DNA of 64,000 nt, from contig NZ_WGDD01000042.1 of assembly GCF_015493435.1 (NCBI RefSeq), forward strand, positions 1-64,000, in the 5' to 3' direction. Both the position numbers and the translations under genes were made by a program. The DNA comes from Sulfurovum sp. (GTDB taxonomy: Bacteria > Campylobacterota > Campylobacteria > Campylobacterales > Sulfurovaceae). Below the pieces are notes generated by a model. It saw nothing but the letters and a program-made list of their open reading frames with translations. It was not told the DNA's origin and did no database searches. Below are positions 7,775 to 15,625 of this stretch, piece after piece (the first letter of the stretch is position 1; every line of letters starts with the position of its first letter).

Positions 7775-9415
7775 ATGCCCGAACACTTACCTGAGATAGA
7801 GGAATCTACCAAATTCAACTTTTTTACCTCTATCTGGATCGTTCCGTTCATTGCAGTGCTGATTGCCGGATGGCTGGCATATCAGTACTATTCCGAACTC
7901 GGGCCGGAAATCAAAATCATTTTTCCCAGCAATGAAGGATTGAAAGCGGGACAGAGCCAGATCAAATATAAAGATGTACCCGTCGGCAAGGTTACGAAGA
8001 TCAAACTGCAGAAAAACGGTGACGGTGTTGTGGTCATCGCGCAGATGGATAAAGAAGCGGAGCCCTACCTGAACCAGAATACCAAATTCTGGATTGTCAA
8101 ACCGCAGCTGGATATTTCCGGTGTTTCGGGGCTTGAAACACTTATTTCGGGGAATTACATCGGTGTCTCCTCCAAAAAAGGCGGTACCTTCCAAAATACT
8201 TTTATCGGTCTTGAACATACTTTTCGAAGTGGGAAGAATGGAGAATACTATGTACTGAAAACATCCAGAGGGGACAGCTCTGTCAAACCGGGAACGCCGG
8301 TATATCTTAAAAATATCAGAGTGGGCCGTGTCGAGTATGTCATGCTGGACCTGAATGACATGTTTGTCGATGTCATCATCTTTATAGACAAGACCTATAC
8401 TTCTTACGTACATACCGATTCCAAATTCTGGGTGAGAAGTACCCTGGATGCGGAACTGGTCAACGGTGCACTGGATGTAACGGTGGCTCCGGTCACAGAT
8501 CTCCTTCAGGGAGCCATAGAGTTCTCCACAACAGGATTGGACCATAATCATACGGTTCCGGATACATTTACGTTTATGCTGTACAAAAATAAAAATGCTG
8601 TCAATACAAAGAAAATAGGACATACCAAAAAAGAGATGGAAATTTTTGAGCTGCATACACAAACATCGATCGCAAGACTCAAAATAGGCTCTCCCGTCAA
8701 ATATGACAAGTTCAAGATCGGCAATGTCATAGAAATTACACTCTCTTACGATAAACATACCCATAATATGAAGGGAAATGTACTGGTCGAAATTGACACT
8801 TCTGTCTTTGCTGACCCCAGTGATGCCAACGATACAGGAAAAGAAAACCTGTATGAGGCTGTCAGGGAGGGGCTGCGTGCGCAGATAGATTCTCTTGATC
8901 CTGTTACTGGACGGCAGTATGTCAATCTCATTTTTACGGACAAGGACGGCAACAAGAGTATTGTTTCGGCGAAAAAATATGCACTTATGCCGACAGTGAA
9001 AGCCCGAAACGGAGATATTATGACAGAGATAGGCGGCATTGTCCAAAAAATAAACCAGTTGCCGCTTGAAGCGCTGCTTGATTCTCTCAATAAAGTCATC
9101 AAAGAGAGTGCTGAACCGGTAGCTCATGCCAATGAAGTGCTCTTGGAGCTTAAAACAACCGTGAAAAACCTGAACAGGCTTACGGGTAAAAAATCATTTA
9201 AAAAAATGCCTGATGAGATAGAAAAAGCACTTCAGGCATTGACCCGTACGCTGAAAACGACGCAGAAAGTAGTAAAAGGATACGGCAGCAATTCCCTCCT
9301 GAGCCGTCAGATCGCCGATACCCTGAAGATCGTATCTCAGACATCGAAGGAGATGCAGCTCTTTCTCAAAATGCTTAACCGTAAACCAAATTCACTCATT
9401 TTCGGAGATCAATAA
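7775..9415 (+). CDS. pqiB: PqiB-type MCE-domain tunnel protein
   Basis: 546 residues, started by ATG 7775 with AAGGAG about 10 bases upstream. A single membrane anchor (about residues 20-37) is followed by three MCE/MlaD domains (about 45-135, 160-270, 285-390), seen as repeated 'GLKAGQSQIKYKDVPVGKV', 'PGTPVYLKNIRVGRVEYV' and 'IGSPVKYDKFKIGNVIEI' blocks. The C-terminal 120 residues are helical with spaced Leu, matching the long helical needle of PqiB that crosses the periplasm. It works with PqiA in the inner membrane and PqiC at the outer membrane. Its stop overlaps the start of the next gene as TAATG. Confidence 0.93.
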   Translation: MPEHLPEIEESTKFNFFTSIWIVPFIAVLIAGWLAYQYYSELGPEIKIIFPSNEGLKAGQSQIKYKDVPVGKVTKIKLQKNGDGVVVIAQMDKEAEPYLNQNTKFWIVKPQLDISGVSGLETLISGNYIGVSSKKGGTFQNTFIGLEHTFRSGKNGEYYVLKTSRGDSSVKPGTPVYLKNIRVGRVEYVMLDLNDMFVDVIIFIDKTYTSYVHTDSKFWVRSTLDAELVNGALDVTVAPVTDLLQGAIEFSTTGLDHNHTVPDTFTFMLYKNKNAVNTKKIGHTKKEMEIFELHTQTSIARLKIGSPVKYDKFKIGNVIEITLSYDKHTHNMKGNVLVEIDTSVFADPSDANDTGKENLYEAVREGLRAQIDSLDPVTGRQYVNLIFTDKDGNKSIVSAKKYALMPTVKARNGDIMTEIGGIVQKINQLPLEALLDSLNKVIKESAEPVAHANEVLLELKTTVKNLNRLTGKKSFKKMPDEIEKALQALTRTLKTTQKVVKGYGSNSLLSRQIADTLKIVSQTSKEMQLFLKMLNRKPNSLIFGDQ

Positions 9416-9978
9416 TGCTTAAAAGAAACTATATTGCAGTTCTACTGATGCTCACAGGATTGGCAGGCTGCGGTTCATCTTCCTATTATATTCTTTCAAC
9501 TGCACCGCAGCCTGCTACTGTATTTCGGCAGACTGGCGGAAGCATCGGTGTTGAAAAAGTGACCGTACCCAAATATCTTTTCAAACATCAGATCGCTGTA
9601 GCCAGGTCATCTTCCCAGGTAACATTCCTCAGCGGTGCAAGCTGGGCGGAAGATATGGATGAGGGGCTGACGCAGAGACTCATCGGCTTTTTACAGAAAA
9701 AATTCAATCAGCCGGAAGTCTACGGCTATCCATGGGATGTGGAGCAGCAGCCAAAAGTCAAAGTGAAAGTACAGATATCGCGTTTTATCGCACAGGGAGA
9801 CAGGGTGTATCTGGATGCATCCATTCAGCTGGAAAATATGAAAACCGGAAAACGCAAAGCAAGACTCTTCTCTGTTTCGGTACCTTCGGGGAGCAGTGCT
9901 TCCAGTATCGTGGCGGCCATGGACAAGGCGTTTTCCCGTCTTGAAGCGCAGGTTGCACTGGGAATCAGGAATTTGTAA
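9415..9978 (+). CDS. pqiC: PqiC-type outer-membrane lipoprotein
   Basis: 187 residues with a lipoprotein signal and lipobox LAGC at about residues 16-19. The mature part has the ABC-transport-auxiliary (PqiC/YmbA) pattern 'YYILSTAPQP', 'IGVEKVTVPKYL' and 'WAEDMDEGLTQRLIGFL'. PqiC anchors the PqiB needle to the outer membrane. The start codon shares a base with the pqiB stop, so the two are translated together. This closes a four-gene pqi operon from 6496 to 9978. Confidence 0.9.
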   Translation: MLKRNYIAVLLMLTGLAGCGSSSYYILSTAPQPATVFRQTGGSIGVEKVTVPKYLFKHQIAVARSSSQVTFLSGASWAEDMDEGLTQRLIGFLQKKFNQPEVYGYPWDVEQQPKVKVKVQISRFIAQGDRVYLDASIQLENMKTGKRKARLFSVSVPSGSSASSIVAAMDKAFSRLEAQVALGIRNL

Positions 9979-9997
9979 AAGGCGGTTTTCCTGATGT

Positions 9998-10033
9998 TTG
10001 ACAGGACTTCAGCAATGAATTTTATGCTACAAT
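9998..10033 (+). promoter_or_regulatory. Candidate promoter for the exported-protein/radical-SAM pair
   Basis: TTGACA at 9998-10003 and the extended AT element 'tatgctacaat' at 10023-10033 lie between pqiC and the next ORF. The spacing is 19 or 24 bp depending on the -10 chosen, so the assignment is tentative. Confidence 0.35.
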
Positions 10034-10060
10034 TCCTAACCAAGGCGGTGAAGGGGAAAA

Positions 10061-11113
10061 ATGTCCACGTTCAGTACAGTTAAAACAGGCGTATTGCTTC
10101 TATGTTTCGGTACATATTCGCTTTTTGCCTCGGCCGATACTTTTAAAAAGTACGAGGTGCAGTCCGGATCGGTTGTCTACAGCATTTCCGGGGAGGGGGT
10201 TTTGGCACCGGATTTGAACATCACGATCAGCGGTGAAGGCAAACTGCGCTTTAGGGACTGGGGAAAGATCGCACTGGCTGAAGAAAAGATTGAAGAAGAT
10301 ACGTACGGGGCATTTCTCGACAGAGAACAGATCTCTACCTGTGTCAAGCGTGACAGGAACCAGCAGTTCAGCGTCAACTATGACCGTAAAGTGATCATGC
10401 AAAGGTCTCTTCCCCAGGGAAAGAAGTCTGCCGATCTGTCCCATATGCATCGCAGTATGTCCCGGCAGGGTCAGGAAACGGTTGCAGGCAAAGTCTGTAC
10501 CGTCTGGGCGAAAAAAAATGTGCGTATGTGTTTCTACAAAGGTATTCCTCTTTTGATCGAAAAGGAGGCTGTGGGTATTCACTATGAAAAAAGAGCGGTC
10601 GAATTCAAAGAAAATGTCAAGGTTTCAACGGACAACTGTTCTATGCCGAATTTTCCTGTACAGAAATTCGCACTCTTTAAAACAACGATCAAACAGAAAA
10701 AAAGTGCAGATGGTTTTTTTCAACTTTTATCAGAGATCATTGACAAAACGTCAAAAATGAAAAGTACACAGGTGCAAAAACGCAAACAAATCTATTTGAA
10801 CCGGCTGGGTGAACATATCTTTGCAAAACAGAAAATACTGCTGCCCCAAATGCTTGACAGCATGAAACGTGCACGGGAATGTCTTCAGGGGGCCGATAAC
10901 AACCTTGAAGCCAATGACTGTATTGAAGAGATCAACGACTTCAGAAGCAAAATAGTCAAAGAGGATGAAAATACTATCGATACGTGGGACAAAAAGGCTA
11001 AGGACAGCATAGTTGATGAATTTGATGCGAATATCGCCAGACTCGAATCCCGTATGCCGTGTATCCGTGCTTCGAAAAACATTGCTGATCTTTCAGGCTG
11101 TATGTCAAAGTGA
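10061..11113 (+). CDS. Exported protein of unknown function
   Basis: 350 residues from ATG 10061, which has GAAGGGG about 7 bases upstream. Residues 1-25 form a signal peptide. Residues 30-200 are strand-rich and contain four Cys ('STCVKR', 'GKVCTVW', 'VRMCFYKG', 'DNCSMPNF') that could form disulfides. The last 120 residues are highly charged and helical with two more Cys-bearing stretches. I do not recognise a family. The gene ends in a GTGA overlap with a radical SAM gene, so the two products are made together; the Cys-rich periplasmic protein and the cytoplasmic enzyme may serve one pathway, but the link is only positional. Confidence 0.7.
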   Translation: MSTFSTVKTGVLLLCFGTYSLFASADTFKKYEVQSGSVVYSISGEGVLAPDLNITISGEGKLRFRDWGKIALAEEKIEEDTYGAFLDREQISTCVKRDRNQQFSVNYDRKVIMQRSLPQGKKSADLSHMHRSMSRQGQETVAGKVCTVWAKKNVRMCFYKGIPLLIEKEAVGIHYEKRAVEFKENVKVSTDNCSMPNFPVQKFALFKTTIKQKKSADGFFQLLSEIIDKTSKMKSTQVQKRKQIYLNRLGEHIFAKQKILLPQMLDSMKRARECLQGADNNLEANDCIEEINDFRSKIVKEDENTIDTWDKKAKDSIVDEFDANIARLESRMPCIRASKNIADLSGCMSK

Positions 11114-11982
11114 AATTTTACCGTGCCTATGTAGAGATCACCAATGTTTGCGGGCTCGCCTGCAGTTTCTGCCCAACCAAAGCCCTTCCCTCTACGCAGA
11201 TGGATCTATCCTTTTTCGAATCGGTTGTGGTACAGCTCAAACCCTATACCCGGGAGATCGCCTGCCATGTCGTGGGTGATCCTCTCACGCTTCCGAATCT
11301 TTCAGCGTATCTCGATATTATACATAAACACCGTATGAAGGCCCTCCTTACAACCAGCGGGTATTTTCTTAAAAAACACAGCTATGAAACCCTCTTTCAT
11401 CCCTGTGTCAAACAGATCAATGTTTCACTGAACAGTTACAACAAAAATGAGACAGCGCTGAGTTTTGAGCAGTATATCACCCCGATTTTGGATATGTGCC
11501 GTGCCAAACTTGAACGGAACAAGGAACTTTTCATCAATCTTCGCGTCTGGAACCTGGATGAAATGATGAGTGAGCGTACGTTCAATACTGTCCTTTTTGA
11601 CAAACTCTCCCGTACGTTCAGCTTACCGCTTGATCTGGAAAGTATTTACAGAGAAAGGCCAAAGTCAATCCGTCTGGAAAATAAAATTCTGGTACATTTC
11701 GATACTTATTTTGAATGGCCCTCTCTGAACAATAGCGTTTACGGTGACGGTACCTGTCAGGGATTGCAGTCGCATATTGCTATTTTGGCGGGAGGGAAAG
11801 TGGTACCGTGCTGTCTTGACTGTGACGGGATCATAGAACTGGGGGATTTGAAACACCATACACTCAAAGAGATACTTTCAAACAGCAGAACACAAAACAT
11901 GATAAAAGGATTCAATGAAGGCAAAGCCGTAGAAGCGCTTTGCCAGAAGTGCAGCTATAAAGAGCGCTTCAACACGCTTTAA
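11110..11982 (+). CDS. Radical SAM protein with SPASM-like C-terminus
   Basis: 290 residues, GTG start overlapping the upstream TGA. The radical SAM cluster motif CxxxCxxC is 'CGLACSFC' with C14, C18 and C21. The C-terminal part has Cys in 'GDGTCQG', 'VPCCLDCDG' and 'LCQKCSYKERF', the pattern of an auxiliary SPASM/twitch iron-sulfur domain found in peptide- or protein-modifying radical SAM enzymes. It is shorter than typical SPASM maturases (350-450). No short precursor peptide is evident nearby. The adjacent co-translated exported protein is a possible partner. The substrate is unknown. Confidence 0.85.
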   Translation: MKFYRAYVEITNVCGLACSFCPTKALPSTQMDLSFFESVVVQLKPYTREIACHVVGDPLTLPNLSAYLDIIHKHRMKALLTTSGYFLKKHSYETLFHPCVKQINVSLNSYNKNETALSFEQYITPILDMCRAKLERNKELFINLRVWNLDEMMSERTFNTVLFDKLSRTFSLPLDLESIYRERPKSIRLENKILVHFDTYFEWPSLNNSVYGDGTCQGLQSHIAILAGGKVVPCCLDCDGIIELGDLKHHTLKEILSNSRTQNMIKGFNEGKAVEALCQKCSYKERFNTL

Positions 11983-12539
11983 CGATTGATCTTTGTGAAC
12001 TTGGTACCTTCAAGATTGAGGTTGTACATTAAACCTTTTTCTCCAAAGACAAACGCATAAATGGGATTTTTATAGCTTATGGTACTGATATCGGTATTTG
12101 CACCCCATTTGGCAACGGTTATCGCACCATCCACACCGGCTTCCCAGCCGTTGCTTCTGATAAATTTGTCCAGGGCATCCTGGCTGACGAATGCAATGAT
12201 ATAGGATGCTTTCTGCGCACCCATCTGAAATCCTACCGAGCCTGCGGCGATACTGTAGTAGCCGACACTTTTGCCATTAATGCGCAATACACCCTCACCA
12301 TATTTTCCTCCAACGACAAATCCTGCTTTAACGACGGAAGGAAACACAAGATACCCCTTTACTTTCGATAAAAAAGCCTTGCCTCCCCTTACGTCTTTGT
12401 AGAACTGCTGAACAGCTGCGTTGGCATTGGCATCTATGATCTCTTTGGGTTCATTGATGAAATCTGCAGAAGAGAACGAGCTCAGAAGCAGCATGAGAAA
12501 TGCGACAAGTGTCATTTGTTTAAACCGGTTTACAAGCAT
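11979..12539 (-). CDS. SYLF/Ysc84-domain exported protein
   Basis: 186 residues with a signal peptide (about 1-25). The mature protein matches the SYLF lipid-binding domain: an N-terminal helix with 'NANAAVQQFYKD', then 'GYLVFPSVVKAGFVVGG', 'SVGFQMGAQ' and the C-terminal 'YAFVFGEKGLMYNLNLEG'. SYLF proteins in Gram-negative bacteria are periplasmic, membrane-associated and of unclear role. It converges on and overlaps the radical SAM gene by four bases, so their 3' ends are antisense to each other. Confidence 0.85.
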   Translation of the reverse strand: MLVNRFKQMTLVAFLMLLLSSFSSADFINEPKEIIDANANAAVQQFYKDVRGGKAFLSKVKGYLVFPSVVKAGFVVGGKYGEGVLRINGKSVGYYSIAAGSVGFQMGAQKASYIIAFVSQDALDKFIRSNGWEAGVDGAITVAKWGANTDISTISYKNPIYAFVFGEKGLMYNLNLEGTKFTKINR

Positions 12540-12634
12540 AAAAAAATCCTTTGGGTAAATTTGGAAATATTATATCAAAATAGTGTAAACTAAGTATTAA
12601 CTTTTAACAATAGAAAATGCTATAAAGGATCGAT

Positions 12635-12922
12635 ATGCCAAAAATGACACTGAAACAGTATGCGTTGAAACATAAAATGAGTATGTTCACTGTTGTCAAA
12701 CGTGTGAAAAACAATCAAGTCAAAAGTGAAACGGTTGAAGAGAACGGTAAAAGTGTTGTCTATATTCTTGAAGAGGACGAAGCAGCGGTATTGACAGAAA
12801 AGAAGACGGAAAGCCAGGAAAATCGGGATACCCATCCCAGGCTTTTGTCCCGTATGGCAGCACTGGAAAATGAAGTGGGATTACTCCATAAGGAGATTGA
12901 ATTACTGAAGAAGCGGCTATGA
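12635..12922 (+). CDS. Small HTH-like/coiled-coil protein
   Basis: 95 residues; ATG 12635 has AAAGGAT about 6 bases upstream. Residues 1-30 ('MTLKQYALKHKMSMFTVVKR') read like a helix-turn-helix of the MerR/excisionase-like type, followed by a short strand pair and a C-terminal leucine-heptad coiled coil (residues 68-95). This suggests a small DNA-binding or adaptor protein that oligomerises. The stop overlaps the start of the deacetylase gene by ATGA, so the two are coupled. The DNA-binding role is inference. Confidence 0.65.
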   Translation: MPKMTLKQYALKHKMSMFTVVKRVKNNQVKSETVEENGKSVVYILEEDEAAVLTEKKTESQENRDTHPRLLSRMAALENEVGLLHKEIELLKKRL

Positions 12923-13845
12923 AGAAGGTTGCCTATATCACCGATCCGGTTTACCTGATGCATGACACGGGGGCAGGCCATCCCGAATCGAAATTTCGTC
13001 TTGAAGCAATTGAAAAGGCAGTGGCTCCGCTGAAAAAGAGCCTGGTTGAAGTGTCACCCGCAGGCGTTTCCGAAGCCTTGCTCGCACTTGTCCATTCCCC
13101 CGGACAGATAGAACGCGTCATGCAGGCTTCTGCGCAGCATCAGGCGATCGATTCCGATACGATCTGCAGTGCGCACTCCTATGATGCTGCCAGGTTTGCA
13201 GCCGGTGCGGGTATCGCGGCAGTTGACGGTATCGGGCAGGGTGCCTTTGAACGCGCTTTCTGTGCGGTACGTCCTCCCGGGCATCATGCCACACCGGTAC
13301 AGTCTATGGGGTTCTGTCTTTTTAACAATATTGCGATCACAGCCCGTTATGCACAGCAGCAGGGCTACAGAAAGATCATGATCATTGATTTTGATGTGCA
13401 TCACGGGAATGGAACACAGGATACCTTTTATGAAGACGATACAGTGTTTTACTTCTCTTCCCATCAGGCATTCGCCTATCCCGGAACGGGACTGGAAAAA
13501 GAGCGCGGTGCATTCAAAGGAGAGGGATATACAGCCAATTATCCTATGATGCCTGACAGCGGCGATGCCGAAGTACTCGATATTTATACGCATGATCTTC
13601 CTGTACATGTTCAGGCATTCAACCCCGACCTGATACTGGTATCGGCAGGCTATGACCTGCACGAGAGCGATCCTCTGGCACAGCTCAACGTTACCACGGA
13701 GGGCATACGAAAGATCGTTCAAAATATTCTCAGAAGTGCAGATGTCCCCTTTGTTTTTTTTCTTGAGGGTGGCTATGATGAGGCTGCATTGGGCAGGAAT
13801 GTCAAAGCAACACTTGAAGAGATGTTAACTATAGATACAGTTTGA
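12919..13845 (+). CDS. Histone-deacetylase-superfamily amidohydrolase
   Basis: 308 residues. Zn-dependent deacetylase motifs are clear: 'RPPGHHATP' (118-126, catalytic His pair), 'DFDVHHGNGTQ' (157-167, Zn ligands D159 and H161), 'SAGYDLHESDPLA' with the third ligand Asp, and 'FLEGGYDEAALG' with the transition-state Tyr. Bacterial members include AcuC, acetylpolyamine amidohydrolases and HdaH; the sequence alone does not separate these. It is cytoplasmic. Co-translation with a small coiled-coil protein is unusual and may mean that the deacetylase has a dedicated partner. Confidence 0.9.
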   Translation: MKKVAYITDPVYLMHDTGAGHPESKFRLEAIEKAVAPLKKSLVEVSPAGVSEALLALVHSPGQIERVMQASAQHQAIDSDTICSAHSYDAARFAAGAGIAAVDGIGQGAFERAFCAVRPPGHHATPVQSMGFCLFNNIAITARYAQQQGYRKIMIIDFDVHHGNGTQDTFYEDDTVFYFSSHQAFAYPGTGLEKERGAFKGEGYTANYPMMPDSGDAEVLDIYTHDLPVHVQAFNPDLILVSAGYDLHESDPLAQLNVTTEGIRKIVQNILRSADVPFVFFLEGGYDEAALGRNVKATLEEMLTIDTV

Positions 13846-13897
13846 TACATTTGATCTTTTTTAATAAATAATATTTATATAATATCATTTTAAAAGA

Positions 13898-13903
13898 TAT
13901 AAT
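13898..13903 (+). promoter_or_regulatory. TATAAT immediately before the RND gene start
   Basis: TATAAT ends 6 nt before ATG 13910 and no Shine-Dalgarno is present, so this box would give a leaderless mRNA. A second TATAAT at 13878-13883 would give a leader of about 20 nt. Confidence 0.5.
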
Positions 13904-13909
13904 GTTTGT

Positions 13910-15625
13910 ATGGAAGTTTATAAGATCAAAAACATTGCAGGACACTTGTCAAAAGCTTTTTTGGGCAATCCGCTTACACCGATTTTGGCAATATCCATTT
14001 TATTGCTGGGTTTCATTGCACTCAATACGATGCCGAGAGAAGAAGACCCTCAGATAGAGGTCAGCGGAGGAGCGGTCGTTGTTGCACTGCCGGGTGCTTC
14101 TCCGCAGGAAGTACTCAATGTCGTCATCAAACCCCTTGAGCGTAAAATCAGGGAGATCAAGGGTGTGGAGCATGTCTACGGTACAGCGATGAACAACTTT
14201 GGCATGGTCAATGTACAGTACTACATCGGGGAGGACAGAGAATCGTCAAATCTGAAACTCTACGACAAAGTGATGCAAAATATGGACCAGTTGCCTCGGG
14301 GGACGATGCCGCCGCTGGTCAAGCCGTTCGATATCGATATAGACATTCCCATACTCACAGCAGCATTTTACCGTCTTCCGGGTACAAAAATGGATGTGGT
14401 CGGACTCTACAAGACCATTCGTGAACTTCAGACAGACATCAATGCGCTTGACAATGTGTCCAAAACAACGCTTAAAGGGGTGAAGCGCCCGCAGTACAAT
14501 GTCCTGATCGATCTGCATAAACTCTCTGCCTATCATATTTCACTCGGGCAGGTGGCACAGGCCATCAAAGCCATTTCAACCAATGCACCGCTGATCGATA
14601 CCATAGACAACCAGAAAAAACTGGTCGTTTTCGGTGTAGAAAACGCGATCGATACGATCGACGACCTTAAAGAATTGATCATTGCACAGTATATGGGATC
14701 ACCCATTTACCTGAAAAACATTGCCGATGTCAAATACAGTTACGATATTCAAAATTTCCAGAGTGCACTGATCAGTTACCAAAAAGGGATGGATGTACAT
14801 CCCGAAATCATACGTGACGGCGAGCCGGCTATTGCCGAAAGAGAAGAAGAGGGGAAGAACAAAGCGCAGAAACCGGCAGTGTTCATGCCGCTGGATTCCC
14901 AGATTACGATGACGGTATCAAAACTCAAAGGTACCAACGCCGTTTATATTGCAGAAGAGGCGATCGAAAAGATCGAAGCGTCCAGAGAGGCTCTCAACCG
15001 TGCGGGTGTCGGTTTTATCATTACCCGTAACTACGGTGAGCGGGCGAACGAGGCAGTCAATGAACTGGTGCATCATCTTGAGATCACGATTTTTATTATT
15101 ATGCTGATCCTCATTCCTTTCCTTGGCTGGCGTGAGTCGATGGTCGTAACCGTGGCAGTACCGATGATTTTGGCAACCACACTTTTCATTGCCCAGCTGA
15201 CGGACCAGACCATCAATCGTATTACCCTGTTCGCTTTTCTGCTTTCTCTGGGGCTCATTGTCGATGACGCCATCATTGTGATCGAAAATATTCACCGCCG
15301 TCTGCATCTGGACATTGACAAGAAGAGTGTCGATGAAATCATCATACAGGCGACAGACGAGATCGGACCTTCGACCAATATTGCAACCATCGCCATTATC
15401 CTGACAATGGTACCCATGGCTTTTGTCGGGGGAATGATGGGGCAGTTTATGAAACCCATTCCGCTCAATGTTCCGGTGGGACTGGCAGTTTCGCTTTTTG
15501 TCGCATATGTGTTCGCGCCGTTCCTGGCAAAAAAATGGCTGAACTTCAAAAAGATCAAAGCCGATGTCCTCAAACACAAAGCAGAGCATGAAGCGCAGGA
15601 AAATGCCGGAAAGGAAGAGGCATAA
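13910..15625 (+). CDS. RND efflux transporter, N-terminal half chain
   Basis: 571 residues matching the first half of AcrB/CusA-type pumps: TM1 (about 22-40), a periplasmic porter domain ('GASPQEVLNVVIKPLERKI') and TM2-TM6. The proton-relay pair is present in 'LGLIVDDAIIVIENIHRR'. The chain ends after TM6 with a charged tail. A normal RND subunit of 1000-1050 residues would continue directly into TM7, but here a stop (TAA) overlaps a new ATG as TAATG and the second half follows in another frame. The charged tail and the coupled restart suggest a genuine two-chain transporter rather than a frameshift. The substrate is unknown. Confidence 0.85.
   Translation: MEVYKIKNIAGHLSKAFLGNPLTPILAISILLLGFIALNTMPREEDPQIEVSGGAVVVALPGASPQEVLNVVIKPLERKIREIKGVEHVYGTAMNNFGMVNVQYYIGEDRESSNLKLYDKVMQNMDQLPRGTMPPLVKPFDIDIDIPILTAAFYRLPGTKMDVVGLYKTIRELQTDINALDNVSKTTLKGVKRPQYNVLIDLHKLSAYHISLGQVAQAIKAISTNAPLIDTIDNQKKLVVFGVENAIDTIDDLKELIIAQYMGSPIYLKNIADVKYSYDIQNFQSALISYQKGMDVHPEIIRDGEPAIAEREEEGKNKAQKPAVFMPLDSQITMTVSKLKGTNAVYIAEEAIEKIEASREALNRAGVGFIITRNYGERANEAVNELVHHLEITIFIIMLILIPFLGWRESMVVTVAVPMILATTLFIAQLTDQTINRITLFAFLLSLGLIVDDAIIVIENIHRRLHLDIDKKSVDEIIIQATDEIGPSTNIATIAIILTMVPMAFVGGMMGQFMKPIPLNVPVGLAVSLFVAYVFAPFLAKKWLNFKKIKADVLKHKAEHEAQENAGKEEA

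Noticed and set aside
7787-9127. 446-residue minus-strand ORF
   Set aside because: Shadow of pqiB; rich in Cys, His and Arg in the manner of antisense frames, and no ribosome-binding site.
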